Of a DNA stretch of 64,000 bases, positions 52,837 to 61,836 are shown one piece after another. The DNA lies in assembly GCF_002332255.1 (NCBI RefSeq), contig NZ_NRGW01000001.1, forward strand, positions 930,001-994,000, written 5' to 3'. A program made the translations under genes and the position numbers. Each line of letters opens with the position of its first letter. Positions within the stretch are counted from its first letter, which is position 1. The notes below the pieces were generated by a model. It searched no databases, was not told the DNA's origin, and worked only from the letters and a program-made list of their open reading frames with translations. Origin of the DNA: Halomonas sp. JB37. Its GTDB lineage: Bacteria; Pseudomonadota; Gammaproteobacteria; Pseudomonadales; Halomonadaceae.

Positions 52837-53559
52837 TTACACCGCATCAATGTCGACGGAGGCTACATCGACACCGACGTTTTGCACCAGCATATAGCCA
52901 CCTTCACCATCGTTTTCAGCGCTTAGCAGTACATACTCCATGCGCTCAGTATCTTGTATTGTGCGCTCGTACAGCATGGCATGGTGTATGACCGTGCGTG
53001 CCACGATGCTTTCCGTGGTCATTACCTGTTCTTCAAAGATCACTGGCGGTGACCACAGGCTTTCGCCGTTTCCCCAGGCACGCTCATAGCTGCAGGTGCG
53101 CGGCTCATCATCTGTCGAAGCAAGGGCGATAGTCTGCGCGCCGATGCCGTCGGGCTGCTTGGTTTCACCGTTTACGACATCGTCAAACTCGGCATCCGAC
53201 AGATGGGCAACACGATAAAAGTCGAATAGCTTATATTCAAGTACCTGACCATGCTCAATGTTGGCCTGCAGCCACGTGTCGTTGTCTAAGTAAAAGCGCA
53301 CTAAGTGTGCCCCTTGCCCCAGGTCAACGTGCCCGACAGCGGCGATATGATGATAGGCGTCATCATCCCAGCGAAACAGAGCGTCCTGGTGGGCGCGTAG
53401 GCCAATCAGCTTAATGTTGACGCGCCCATCCAGCCGCAGTCCTTCGAGGTCTTCCTGGCTGATGCCGGTGGGCAACCCTGCGGCTACCGAGCGGCCTGTG
53501 CTCGGTTCGTGGGCTTTTTGCGTGTTGGCGCGAAAAAGTGCCTTGAGGGTGTCAAACAT
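52837..53559 (-). CDS. yjfK: DUF2491 protein (YjfK type)
   Basis: This 240-residue soluble protein matches DUF2491 in pattern: PTGISQEDLEGLRLDGRVNI, YHHIAAVGHVDLGQGAHLVRFYLDNDTWLQA, and a C-terminal MEYVLLSAENDGEGGYMLVQNVGVDV. The N-terminus is basic and lacks a signal. It lies 52 bp ahead of the DUF350 gene. No activity is known. Confidence 0.85.
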   Translation of the reverse strand: MFDTLKALFRANTQKAHEPSTGRSVAAGLPTGISQEDLEGLRLDGRVNIKLIGLRAHQDALFRWDDDAYHHIAAVGHVDLGQGAHLVRFYLDNDTWLQANIEHGQVLEYKLFDFYRVAHLSDAEFDDVVNGETKQPDGIGAQTIALASTDDEPRTCSYERAWGNGESLWSPPVIFEEQVMTTESIVARTVIHHAMLYERTIQDTERMEYVLLSAENDGEGGYMLVQNVGVDVASVDIDAV

Positions 53560-53618
53560 GGCCTACCTCGTTAGTGAATACGGCTGCTCAGCAGCTTGGT
53601 CATACAAGCGATGAGCTT

Positions 53619-54314
53619 TTACTCTTGTGCGGTGCTTTTCTTCGCTTTCAGGCGCGCTAGTACATCATCGGCTTTACGCTGTGTGCCGCCAATACCAGCC
53701 GCTTTTAGACGCGCTTCAAGCGAGCTTCCGCTCTCTTCTGCCGCCATTTCATCCGCCGCGCTCATTTGCGCTGAGTTAAGCTGCTGACGCTCTTTGATGC
53801 GCTCAAGAGATTCCATCGCGCTGCTCATGGCGCTGTTTTGGCCGGAATGACGAGCCGCAACGGCCGACTGGGCTTTTTGCGCCGACTCAGTGGCTTTTAC
53901 AACGCTAACCTGTTGTTTAAGCTGGCGAAGCTGATTGTCGGTGCCGCGGATCGCGCCGCGCAGTTTTTCGATGCTGGCATCGTATTCGCTGACGATCGCG
54001 CGCTCTGCTTCGAGATCATCCTGTAGCGCGACCATGCGCTCGGCTACTTCCACCGCCAGCTCTTCTTCACCTTTATCGAGTGCCGCCTCAGCGCTTTTTT
54101 CCAGCTCAGCAACTTTGCTTTCCAAGGTGTCCGCTTTGTTGCTGTTTAACTGGCGCTGGCCCATTAAGCGGGTGAGCTCGGTTTTCGATTGGCTAAGGTG
54201 GTTTTCCGAGTCGCGAATTTCCTGGTCTAAAATGCGCAGTGCCTGTGAATCCACCACGGTTTGACCGGTTTCATTCGCTTTACCGCGCAGGGCCGTCATG
54301 ATTTTGCTTAACAT
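53619..54314 (-). CDS. yjfJ: PspA/IM30-family protein (YjfJ type)
   Basis: This 231-residue protein is mostly coiled coil. It begins MLSKIMTALRGKANETGQ, then LDQEIRDSENHLSQSKTELTRLMGQRQ, a long helix 45-160 and a short C-terminal helix (GSSLEARLKAAGIGG). This is the PspA/Vipp1 (ESCRT-III-like) architecture, though shorter at the N-terminal amphipathic helix. Members remodel or protect the inner membrane. It is second in the operon, after DUF2170. Confidence 0.88.
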   Translation of the reverse strand: MLSKIMTALRGKANETGQTVVDSQALRILDQEIRDSENHLSQSKTELTRLMGQRQLNSNKADTLESKVAELEKSAEAALDKGEEELAVEVAERMVALQDDLEAERAIVSEYDASIEKLRGAIRGTDNQLRQLKQQVSVVKATESAQKAQSAVAARHSGQNSAMSSAMESLERIKERQQLNSAQMSAADEMAAEESGSSLEARLKAAGIGGTQRKADDVLARLKAKKSTAQE

Positions 54315-54428
54315 AGAGAGTCTCTTTTAAAAAATATCGTTATCTCACCGCCGCCCTACAACGACTAATCGCTATCAATATTAACCCTATCAATAGTGAC
54401 CATAGAGGCGACGGTACATTAATCGGTA

Positions 54429-54902
54429 TCAGACGAAGTGCGTTTGAATCAGTTCAGCGACATCCATAGCGGCAGCGGCCGTGGCGTGCAGCTCAGCGCA
54501 AATGGATTCAAGCTTGGAGTCGCCAAACAGCTGTCCGTAGGCCACATAAACATCTTGTCCGTCGATTTCTACAATGCCGACAGAGGCTAACGGTAGTGAA
54601 ATACCCTGACGCAGCAGCACGTCGTTCAGTTCAGCGGTTTTGGTCACGCTTTCCACCGCCACAATGGGCGCCATCGCGATCCACTCATTTTCGCTGCGCG
54701 AAAGCGTCATCGGCAAGTTGCCGTAATCGTTAAGTTCCCAAATCAGTGTTTGATTCGTTTCATCCAGGCTGATTGTCGCCTGGGGCCACTCGATCGTTGC
54801 AGCGTCGTCGCTGCTGGACGATGGCTGGCTTACTATACGATACAGTTCGGCGGCGGTTATACCATTAGTGACGGTAGGCTGAGTCAAGGCGATTTGCTCC
54901 AT
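54429..54902 (-). CDS. yjfI: DUF2170 protein (YjfI type)
   Basis: This 157-residue soluble protein matches DUF2170 (YRIVSQPSSSSDDAATIEWPQATISL; MTLSRSENEWIAMAPIVAVESVT; NDVLLRQGISLPLASVGIV; ELIQTHF). It is the first gene of the yjf-type operon. Its role is unknown; it resembles small co-chaperone-like proteins. The region 54315-54428 between it and the PspA-like gene is AT-rich and may hold an extra promoter. Confidence 0.85.
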   Translation of the reverse strand: MEQIALTQPTVTNGITAAELYRIVSQPSSSSDDAATIEWPQATISLDETNQTLIWELNDYGNLPMTLSRSENEWIAMAPIVAVESVTKTAELNDVLLRQGISLPLASVGIVEIDGQDVYVAYGQLFGDSKLESICAELHATAAAAMDVAELIQTHFV

Positions 54903-54970
54903 CGTTCGTTAAGTGGTTTCACCTTAACACTTAGTGAAGCAAATGGTTCCTTTTCCCAGAAGAGGCCTAC

Positions 54971-54994
54971 TAAAAGCCCCGCACGCGGCGGGGC
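54971..54994 (-). terminator. Rho-independent terminator after malonyl-CoA synthetase
   Basis: A 7-bp G+C stem (gccccgc / gcggggc) with a 5-nt loop is followed on the minus strand by TTTTA, 36 bp after the matB stop. Confidence 0.8.
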
Positions 54995-55030
54995 CAAAGG
55001 CTCGGATGAGTATGCTTGTAGAGCGGGCAG

Positions 55031-56569
55031 TTAAGACGAGCGATAGGTGTCATTGAACTGCTTACGCAGCTCATTTTTCTGTACTTTGCCCATAGTATTA
55101 CGCGGCAGCTCATCGACAAAAAACACCCGCTTGGGCTGCTTGTACTTGGCCAGTCGCCCGTCTAAATATTGGATCACTGCCGCTTCTTCAAGCGTGTTTG
55201 CGTTAGCATCAGCGCCTTGTTGGCGCACGACTACCGCCGTTACGCCCTCACCAAAGTCAGGGTGGGGTAAGCCAATCACCGCTGACTCAGCGACCTGTGC
55301 AAGCTCATCGATCACTTGCTCGACTTCTTTGGGGTAGACGTTGTAGCCACCGGAAATCACTAAGTCTTTGTCTCGGCCGACGATATGCACGTAGCTCTGA
55401 TCGTCGACCATGGCGAGATCGCCGGTAATGAAAAAGCCGTCATCGAGAAGCTCTTCACGGGTTTTTTCAGGCATCCGCCAGTAGCCGATAAACACGTTCG
55501 GGCCGCGAATCTGCAGCATGCCTATTTCGCCATGCGCCACCTCATCGCCGGTCTCACGGTTGGTAATGCGTATTTCCACGCCGGGGAGCGGCATGCCGAC
55601 GGTGCCCGCGCGGCGTGCGCCTTCATAAGGATTGGAAAGATTCATATTGGTTTCGGTCATGCCATAGCGCTCAAGAATCGCATGGCCCGTTTTAGCCTCA
55701 AAGGCTTCATGCGTTTCAGCGGTCAGCGGGGCTGAGCCGGAGACGAATAACCGCATGTTGGCGGTAGCTTCTGGGGTTAGGCGCTCATCCTGTACTAACC
55801 GAGTATAGAAGGTGGGAACGCCCATCATCACGCTGCCACGGGGCAGCTCGTCAAAGATGATATCGGCATCAAACTTAGGCAGGAAAAGCATGCTAGCACC
55901 CGCCATCAGAGTGACGTTACAGGCAACGAATAGACCATGGGTGTGAAAGATGGGAAGGGCGTGAATCAACCGATCATCCGCGCTGAAGCGCCATGCTTTT
56001 AAGAGGGTTTGTGCATTAGAGGCAAGGTTCTTATGCGTGAGCATGGCGCCTTTAGAGCGCCCGGTAGTTCCCGAAGTATACAAAATAGCGGCCAGATCGC
56101 GCTCGCCGAGTGTCACAATATCTTCGCGTGGTGCTGACTGGCGGGCGTCGTCCATCAAGGTGCCGTCTGCGATACTGCCCAGGGTGGCTACCGCCGGGCA
56201 GCCGGTGTCTGCGGCCAATGCGCGCGCCTCATCTGCTGCCTTGGGCCGACAAACAAACAGCGCAGGCTCGGCGTCATTTAAGAAGTAGCGAATCTCATCG
56301 CCGGTGTAGCCGGTATTTAAGGGCAGATAAACGCCGCCGATGCGTAGACAGGCTAAATAAAGCAGGATTGCTTCGGGGCTTTTATCGACCTGGACGGCGA
56401 CACGATCGCCTTGTTTTACGCCAAGCTCGGTTAGTGCTCCGGCAAGCTGCGCGCTCATGTTCAGCGCCTCGGTATAACTGTAGTGGCGACCTTCGCGCGT
56501 GGTAATAAACGCGGCATCAGCACGCTCGCGCATCTTGGCGGCAAACGTTGTAAATAGGTTATGGCTCAT
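55031..56569 (-). CDS. matB: Malonyl-CoA synthetase
   Basis: This 512-residue AMP-forming ligase makes malonyl-CoA from malonate, ATP and CoA. Adenylate-forming motifs are LYTSGTTGRSKGAMLTHKN (about 165-184), YGMTETNM, GYWRMPEKTREELLDDGFFITGDLA and the C-terminal lysine in TMGKVQKNEL. The malonate-selective region is like MatB of rhizobia (HALPIFHTHGLFVACNV). It overlaps malonyl-CoA decarboxylase by 4 bp and lies in the malonate module; other acyl-CoA ligase activity is unlikely in that setting. Confidence 0.93.
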   Translation of the reverse strand: MSHNLFTTFAAKMRERADAAFITTREGRHYSYTEALNMSAQLAGALTELGVKQGDRVAVQVDKSPEAILLYLACLRIGGVYLPLNTGYTGDEIRYFLNDAEPALFVCRPKAADEARALAADTGCPAVATLGSIADGTLMDDARQSAPREDIVTLGERDLAAILYTSGTTGRSKGAMLTHKNLASNAQTLLKAWRFSADDRLIHALPIFHTHGLFVACNVTLMAGASMLFLPKFDADIIFDELPRGSVMMGVPTFYTRLVQDERLTPEATANMRLFVSGSAPLTAETHEAFEAKTGHAILERYGMTETNMNLSNPYEGARRAGTVGMPLPGVEIRITNRETGDEVAHGEIGMLQIRGPNVFIGYWRMPEKTREELLDDGFFITGDLAMVDDQSYVHIVGRDKDLVISGGYNVYPKEVEQVIDELAQVAESAVIGLPHPDFGEGVTAVVVRQQGADANANTLEEAAVIQYLDGRLAKYKQPKRVFFVDELPRNTMGKVQKNELRKQFNDTYRSS

Positions 56570-57957
56570 TTGGTTGTTTCTCCCTTAGCCAGTTTGCGCG
56601 CGCGACGAGCGAGGTCGCGCACCTCATTTGAGCAGGCAACGGTGGCCTTGGCGGTATAGTTTTCGTGGTTGTGCTCGATATCGTCCAGCACATATAGATA
56701 GTTGACCATTAAGCCGGCGCCCTGTTGAAACCCCTTGACGGACGTGTCGCCTAACCAGTTGATGCGGTGCAGCTCAGCACCGTTGCCCAGGTGAAAGCGC
56801 GCGACCGGATTTAGCGGCAGGCCGTGGCTGTTTTTCTCATCCACCAGGTAGCGAGCGGCCAGCGGGCGAATCGCGGCTTTAAGCTGCTCTTCATGGGCTT
56901 TATCTTGATGCCACGCCGGTTTTTCAAGCGCTTTGAGTGTCTGTCGCAGCGGCTGGGGCAGCTGCTCATCATCACGCTGCGCTTGCAGCCATTGAGCGAA
57001 GCCAGGCACCGGCGAAAGCGTCACAAAGTATTTAAGCTGCGGCAGTTCCTGAGATAGCTCCTGAACCACCTGCTTGATTAAAAAGTTGCCAAACGATATT
57101 CCGCGTAGCCCCGTTTGGCAGTTGCTGATGCCAAAGAACGCCGCGGTATCGGCGTCATCCGGATCATTGAGTCCTTTTTTATTGCCAGGTTTCTCGCCGG
57201 ACATCTCGCCAGACACCTCTCCAGATAAGATGGGCTGAATACGGCTCGGCAGACCCTTATGCAGCGCGACTTCGACAAAGATAAGTGGCTCGTCGCCAAT
57301 CGCCGGATGGAAGAAGGCAAAGCAGCGCCGGTCGCGAGCGTCTAAGCGTCGACGCAAATCGTTCCAGTCTTGAATTTCATGGACTGCTTCGTAGCGAATA
57401 ATCTTCTCTAAAATTGAGGCCGGCGTGTTCCAATCAATACGCTTGAGCATCAAAAAGCCGCGGTTAAACCAAGAGCCGAATAGATGGCCAAAATCATCGT
57501 CAATCGCAGCCAGTTCAGGCTGTTCGCGTAATAATCTTAGTAAGTCTTCGCGCATTTTAACCAGCTCAAAAGTACCGTCGCTGGCCAGGTTCAAACGCCG
57601 GAAGAGCTCCTGACGACGTGGCTCACAGGCCTCGAAAAGCCGTTGCAGTGAGTCATTGTCACGGGCCTCATGGTAGCTTGCATAGGCAGCGTCGATAGGG
57701 CCTGGCTCGGCCGCGAAGTCAGCTGATAGGCGAGCAAAGAAGCTGCTTTTTTCAGCATCTGAAAGGCGTTGATAGATCGCTAAGGCGCGACTTGCCAAGG
57801 CAATGCTGGAGGCTTCCCCATCGCTTTCAAGCAGCGCTTGGCAGGCTTTGACTAGCTGGCGGTGGTCGGGCGTTAGCGTCTCAGGCTGGCGGCGTCGCAA
57901 CAGAGCATCACGCTGGGTGATGTTGTTGAACAGCTCCTGAAGAAACATCATGTTCAT
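56566..57957 (-). CDS. matA: Malonyl-CoA decarboxylase
   Basis: This 463-residue enzyme converts malonyl-CoA to acetyl-CoA and CO2. It has the helical N-terminal domain and the GNAT-like C-terminal domain with FFGISNCQTGLRGISFGNFLIKQVV (near 270-295) and VARFHLGNGAELHRINWLGD, where the active-site histidine lies. It has a short tandem insert (SGE-V, SGE-M, SGE-K) encoded at 57193-57228. It overlaps matB and follows the TRAP genes by 10 bp. Confidence 0.95.
   Translation of the reverse strand: MNMMFLQELFNNITQRDALLRRRQPETLTPDHRQLVKACQALLESDGEASSIALASRALAIYQRLSDAEKSSFFARLSADFAAEPGPIDAAYASYHEARDNDSLQRLFEACEPRRQELFRRLNLASDGTFELVKMREDLLRLLREQPELAAIDDDFGHLFGSWFNRGFLMLKRIDWNTPASILEKIIRYEAVHEIQDWNDLRRRLDARDRRCFAFFHPAIGDEPLIFVEVALHKGLPSRIQPILSGEVSGEMSGEKPGNKKGLNDPDDADTAAFFGISNCQTGLRGISFGNFLIKQVVQELSQELPQLKYFVTLSPVPGFAQWLQAQRDDEQLPQPLRQTLKALEKPAWHQDKAHEEQLKAAIRPLAARYLVDEKNSHGLPLNPVARFHLGNGAELHRINWLGDTSVKGFQQGAGLMVNYLYVLDDIEHNHENYTAKATVACSNEVRDLARRARKLAKGETTK
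57193..57228. repeat. 12-bp tandem repeat in malonyl-CoA decarboxylase
   Basis: Units ctcgccggacat, ctcgccagacac and ctctccagataa lie at 57193-57204, 57205-57216 and 57217-57228. They are in frame and encode an SGE-x repeat in a loop just before the GNAT-like catalytic half. Confidence 0.8.
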
Positions 57958-57967
57958 TATTTGCTCC

Positions 57968-59308
57968 TCAACCCATGATCAAATTAGGTAGCCACAGGGC
58001 GATGCCTGGGAAAAGGCACAGCAGCAAGATACCCAGCACCATGCATAGTGCGTAGGGCAAGCTTCCCATCAGAATGTTTCGCAGCGAGATATCCGGCGCG
58101 ATGCCTTTAATAATGAATAGGTTAAGGCCCACCGGTGGCGTGATCAGGCCGATCTCCAGGTTGATGGTCAAAATGACGGCAAACCAGTATGGGTCGAAGT
58201 TAGCCGCCAAAATGATCGGCAATAAAATCGGCGCGGTCATCACGATCACGGCGACGGGCGGTAGGAAGAAGCCGGCTACCAGCAAGAAAAGGTTAATCAC
58301 CCCCATGAGTACCCAGCGGTTTACTTCCAGGTTCGCAATCGCGGCCGCCACGGTCTGGGTGATAAACATTGAAGACAGCGCGTAGGCAAACACTTCGGCG
58401 GTGGCAATAATCAGCATGATCATCACGCTTTCGCGCAGCGAGTCGCGCATGATCAGTTTGAGAGGGCCCAGCTGCCACATGCGGTAGATAAGAATAGCCA
58501 GTGCCAAACAGAGGAATGCACCCACGCCTGCTGCCTCAGACGGTGTTGCCACACCGCCATAGAGAGCAAATAGGATGCCCGCCACCACGCCTAGAAAAGG
58601 CAGTACGCGTACCAATGCCTTCATGTTGCTATCGACATTCTGCTTGACGGTTTGTTTTAGCCGCTCGGCAGATTCCGCCATTGGGTTGCTATAGCCCCCG
58701 GCTCTTTTGCAGGCGATCATGGTCCAGATCATAAACAGGCCTGCGAGCATAAAGCCCGGCACCACACCGGCAATAAACAGTCGTCCGATCGAGGTTTCGG
58801 TGGAAATTCCGTAGATGATCATGGTGACCGACGGCGGAATCAAAATCCCCAACGTGCCGCCTGCCGCAATACAGCCCGCCGCAACGCCGTCGGGGTAGCC
58901 GCGTTTGCGCATTTCAGGAATGCCCATTTTACCTATCGCCGCACAGGTCGCCGGTGACGAGCCTGAAAGTGCGGCAAAAATCGAACAGGCGCCGATATTT
59001 GAAACGGCCAAGCCGCCGGGCAGCTTACCCATCCACAGATCCAGCGAGCGATAAAGGTCACGCCCCGTGGGCGAGGATGCCACCGCAGCGCCCATCAAAA
59101 TAAACATGGGAATGGCGACAAAACCAAACTCCGCAATGCGGTCAAAAAAGGTTTCCCCGAAGTAGGTAAGTTCGGAAAGGCCCCGGTCGTAGAGCAGCGC
59201 CAGCAGCGATACCCCGCCAAGGGCAAACGCGATAGGGGTGCCAATGGCCATGAGTACAATCAGCGCGATGGCGACAATAATGCCTAGTGTAATGGGATCC
59301 ATGCTCAA
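57968..59308 (-). CDS. TRAP transporter, large permease (DctM type)
   Basis: This 446-residue protein has about 12 hydrophobic helices. Family motifs are VAIPMFILMGAAVASSPTGRDLYRSLDLWMGKLPGGLAVSNIGACSIFAALSGSSPATCAAIG near residues 70-135 and GITPPVG-like LITPPVGLNLFIIKGIAPD near the end. It forms the conduit for substrate with the small subunit, driven by sodium. The overlap with the DctQ gene (4 bp) and the malonyl-CoA genes support malonate as substrate (MatM-like). Confidence 0.94.
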   Translation of the reverse strand: MSMDPITLGIIVAIALIVLMAIGTPIAFALGGVSLLALLYDRGLSELTYFGETFFDRIAEFGFVAIPMFILMGAAVASSPTGRDLYRSLDLWMGKLPGGLAVSNIGACSIFAALSGSSPATCAAIGKMGIPEMRKRGYPDGVAAGCIAAGGTLGILIPPSVTMIIYGISTETSIGRLFIAGVVPGFMLAGLFMIWTMIACKRAGGYSNPMAESAERLKQTVKQNVDSNMKALVRVLPFLGVVAGILFALYGGVATPSEAAGVGAFLCLALAILIYRMWQLGPLKLIMRDSLRESVMIMLIIATAEVFAYALSSMFITQTVAAAIANLEVNRWVLMGVINLFLLVAGFFLPPVAVIVMTAPILLPIILAANFDPYWFAVILTINLEIGLITPPVGLNLFIIKGIAPDISLRNILMGSLPYALCMVLGILLLCLFPGIALWLPNLIMG

Positions 59309-59829
59309 TCCTCCCCACGCAATATTTCAGCCACATACTGAAGTGATAGAAGGGTCGCGCCGACGGCCATTGGCAGCAGTGCCGGCCATAGCGGCGGGTT
59401 CCATACCGAGCCCGTGGTCCAGTCGCCGTGGATGGCTTCAAGAACATAGACCCAGCTGGCATAGGCGAGCGCGGCGCAGAAACCTAAACCAAATAGCGCG
59501 GCGACTAGGCGCATCGCCGTGCGCGCAATGCCACCCAGCGCGTCGGGTACAATCGTGATCGCGACGTGGCCACCGGTCATTAAAACGTAGGGGCTACCCA
59601 TTAGCATTGCCCCTGTGACCGAGAAAATGGTGAACTCGGTCTGCCAACTGGTGCTCATTCCCAATACGTAGCGCACAAAGACCATCTGGCAGATAACCAG
59701 CACGCCAGCAATAAACATCGCGCTGGCTAAGTAGGCAGAACAGCGAGAAAGCACGTCCATGGCGCGAATGTAGCCGCCAAGAATGCCCCCGCGTGAGGAG
59801 GGTTCGTGAGTGGTGGTTGCCATATTCAT
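59305..59829 (-). CDS. TRAP transporter, small permease (DctQ type)
   Basis: This 174-residue protein has four hydrophobic helices (about 29-52, 67-85, 102-128 and 146-165) and DctQ-like motifs (WQTEFTIFSVTGAMLMGSPYVLMTGGHVAI). It overlaps the large subunit gene by 4 bp. It is required for TRAP complex assembly. Its start lies 75 bp downstream of the binding-protein gene, past a hairpin. Confidence 0.92.
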   Translation of the reverse strand: MNMATTTHEPSSRGGILGGYIRAMDVLSRCSAYLASAMFIAGVLVICQMVFVRYVLGMSTSWQTEFTIFSVTGAMLMGSPYVLMTGGHVAITIVPDALGGIARTAMRLVAALFGLGFCAALAYASWVYVLEAIHGDWTTGSVWNPPLWPALLPMAVGATLLSLQYVAEILRGED

Positions 59830-59856
59830 TCATCCGGCTGAGCAAGCATCATAAGG

Positions 59857-59880
59857 CGGCCACGCCTGGCGGAGTGGCCG
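59857..59880. other. Intercistronic hairpin between dctP and dctQ
   Basis: A 7-bp stem (cggccac / gtggccg) with a 10-nt loop lies just after the binding-protein stop in the transcription direction. There is no T-tract, so it is more likely an RNA-stability element or a partial barrier that raises binding-protein output over the permeases. Confidence 0.5.
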
Positions 59881-59904
59881 AGCTATTAGGCGTTAACCCG
59901 TTGC

Positions 59905-60900
59905 TTACTCAACGGCGAGAGCCGCATCGATAATGGCTTGGCCATTAGGCACGTTCTCAGCAAAGTTTTTGTAGGAGGTCTCGCGGGCGATATCAAGCCA
60001 AGCGTTGTAGTCTTCTTCGCTCATGCTGACGACTTCAACGCCATTTTCTTCGTAGAGGTCGACCATTTCTTGATCAATTGCCGCCGCGGCGTCGGCGAAG
60101 AAGTCCTGTGCCGATTTGCCAGCTTCCATTAGTGCCGTTTGCTGCTCTTCGTTCAGCCCCTGCCACACTTGCTCCGAGATCAAAATTGGCTCGTACATAA
60201 ACCACAGTGCGAAGTCACCTGGCTGGGTCAAACATTCAACCTGCTCATACAGGCGAAAGGAGATGAATGACATGGAGGACGTGTTGGCAGCCTCCAGCAC
60301 ACCGGTTTGCATGGCGGTATAAATTTCAGAGGAGGGCATTGAGGCGATGGATGCACCTGCCTCTTCCAGCATCTCTTCAAACGCAGGACCTGCCGCACGA
60401 ATGTTCTGACCGCTCACGCTTTCAGGTGATGTAATGCACTGCTCGCTTGAGGCAAAGCCGCCAGACAACCAGGCGTCGGCAAGTACGCGCCCGCCGCCTT
60501 CTAAAATAACGTCTTTGATGAGCCGCATATATTCGGAGTCATTCAGGCGCTGGGCATGTGCTTGGTTGCGCACTAGGCCCGGCATCAGCGTGGCAGAAAA
60601 CTCCGGGTGGCGGCCGCTGGCGTAATCAAGCGGTAGTGATGTGATATCCAAGCGGCCTCTCGCCAGCGCTCCCCACTGCTCGCGTGCTTTGAACAGCGAT
60701 TGGCCAGGGTAAACTTCGATGGTCAGACCGACGTCCGCGGCGGCTACTTCGCGGGCCATGAGTTGAACCATTTCATCGCGCACATCCCCCTGGCCGCCGG
60801 GGAATTGGTGCGAGGCGCGCAGTACGGTATCCGCAGAGGCATGAGAAGCCGCGATAGCAAGACCTAGTGCAGCCGCGGTAGGGATCAAATAGCGTTTCAT
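59905..60900 (-). CDS. TRAP transporter, periplasmic binding protein (DctP type)
   Basis: This 331-residue protein starts at ATG 60900 with GGAG about 7 nt upstream; the open frame further up to 60978 is not coding. It has a 23-residue signal peptide (ending ASHASA), then ASHQFPGGQGDVRDEMVQLMAREV and the DctP substrate region. It binds a carboxylate, with malonate expected from the neighbours. It is the first gene of the malonate operon on this strand, opposite the GntR regulator. Confidence 0.92.
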   Translation of the reverse strand: MKRYLIPTAAALGLAIAASHASADTVLRASHQFPGGQGDVRDEMVQLMAREVAAADVGLTIEVYPGQSLFKAREQWGALARGRLDITSLPLDYASGRHPEFSATLMPGLVRNQAHAQRLNDSEYMRLIKDVILEGGGRVLADAWLSGGFASSEQCITSPESVSGQNIRAAGPAFEEMLEEAGASIASMPSSEIYTAMQTGVLEAANTSSMSFISFRLYEQVECLTQPGDFALWFMYEPILISEQVWQGLNEEQQTALMEAGKSAQDFFADAAAAIDQEMVDLYEENGVEVVSMSEEDYNAWLDIARETSYKNFAENVPNGQAIIDAALAVE

Positions 60901-61055
60901 GTGGCATCTCCAACACTTGTTGTTATGTTTTTGGATAAGCTTTTGTATGTTCATCAGGCAAGCTGATATATATTTCAATAGCGGTTAACTGTGCTAATGT
61001 CAACTACATGGCCTTTTTAAATGCGTGAAATAAGCCACGATTCAGGAGGTAAAAC

Positions 61056-61739
61056 ATGGCGGGCATTAAGCGTTCAAACGCACAGCGACTGAGAGATTCC
61101 CTCGAAGATGACATCATTAATGGCCGCCGTGTCCCTGGAGAGCGGCTCGACCCTGAGGCCCTAGGGCAGGCGTTTCAGGTCTCGCGAACGCCGGTGCGTG
61201 AGGCTTTTCAGCAGTTGGTTGCCAGCGGGTTGGTAACGGTGTCACCCAAGAAAGGCACCTTTGTGGCAAAAGTCGGAATCGACCAGTTGATCGAAATGTT
61301 TGAAGTCATGGCCGAGCTTGAAGGAATGTGCGGCCGCCTCGCGGCCCGCCGGATCACCGATCAGGAACTGACGGCACTACGTGACGCGCATCGGCGGTGC
61401 GAAGCGGCTGCTTTAGCCGGTGATAGCGACGAGTATTATTATGAGAATGAAGGCTTTCACGACTGCATTTACGCCGCCAGCCACAATACTTTTTTGGCTA
61501 GCGAAGCGCGTCAGTTAAAGCAACGCCTAAAGCCCTACCGGCGCCTGCAGCTGCAGGTGCGCCAGCGGGTGCATAGCTCGCTGAGCGAGCATAAAACTAT
61601 CGTAGAAGCGATTGAGAAGGGTGATTCTTTGGCGGCGCAGCAAGCATTGAGCGACCACGTGTTGATTCAAGGCGAACGCTTTAGCGACTTCGTTTCTAGC
61701 GTGCGGCGTATGGAGGGACCGCTAGAGCATACCGGTTAG
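61056..61739 (+). CDS. FCD-type GntR regulator of the malonate genes
   Basis: This 227-residue protein has an N-terminal winged HTH (LRDSLEDDIINGRRVPGERLDPEALGQAFQVSRTPVREAF, about 11-50) and a helical FCD domain with the metal-binding type EGFHDCIYAASHN and a late SEHKTIVEAI histidine. It is divergent from the TRAP-mat operon with a 155-bp gap between the starts, so it is a likely MatR/MdcY-like repressor sensing malonate. It begins after GGAGG about 7 nt upstream. Confidence 0.88.
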   Translation: MAGIKRSNAQRLRDSLEDDIINGRRVPGERLDPEALGQAFQVSRTPVREAFQQLVASGLVTVSPKKGTFVAKVGIDQLIEMFEVMAELEGMCGRLAARRITDQELTALRDAHRRCEAAALAGDSDEYYYENEGFHDCIYAASHNTFLASEARQLKQRLKPYRRLQLQVRQRVHSSLSEHKTIVEAIEKGDSLAAQQALSDHVLIQGERFSDFVSSVRRMEGPLEHTG

Positions 61740-61836
61740 ATTTGTCCCTATCGGTGGGGTAATGGTCCTTGCCGACATAAGTCGCAGCGCTGACACTCTC
61801 TCTAATGCTTTAGTATCCTATTAGCGGAGAGAGATC

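Noticed and set aside
60901..60978. 26-residue N-terminal extension of the TRAP binding protein
   Set aside because: A normal signal peptide begins at ATG 60900 with its own ribosome-binding site.
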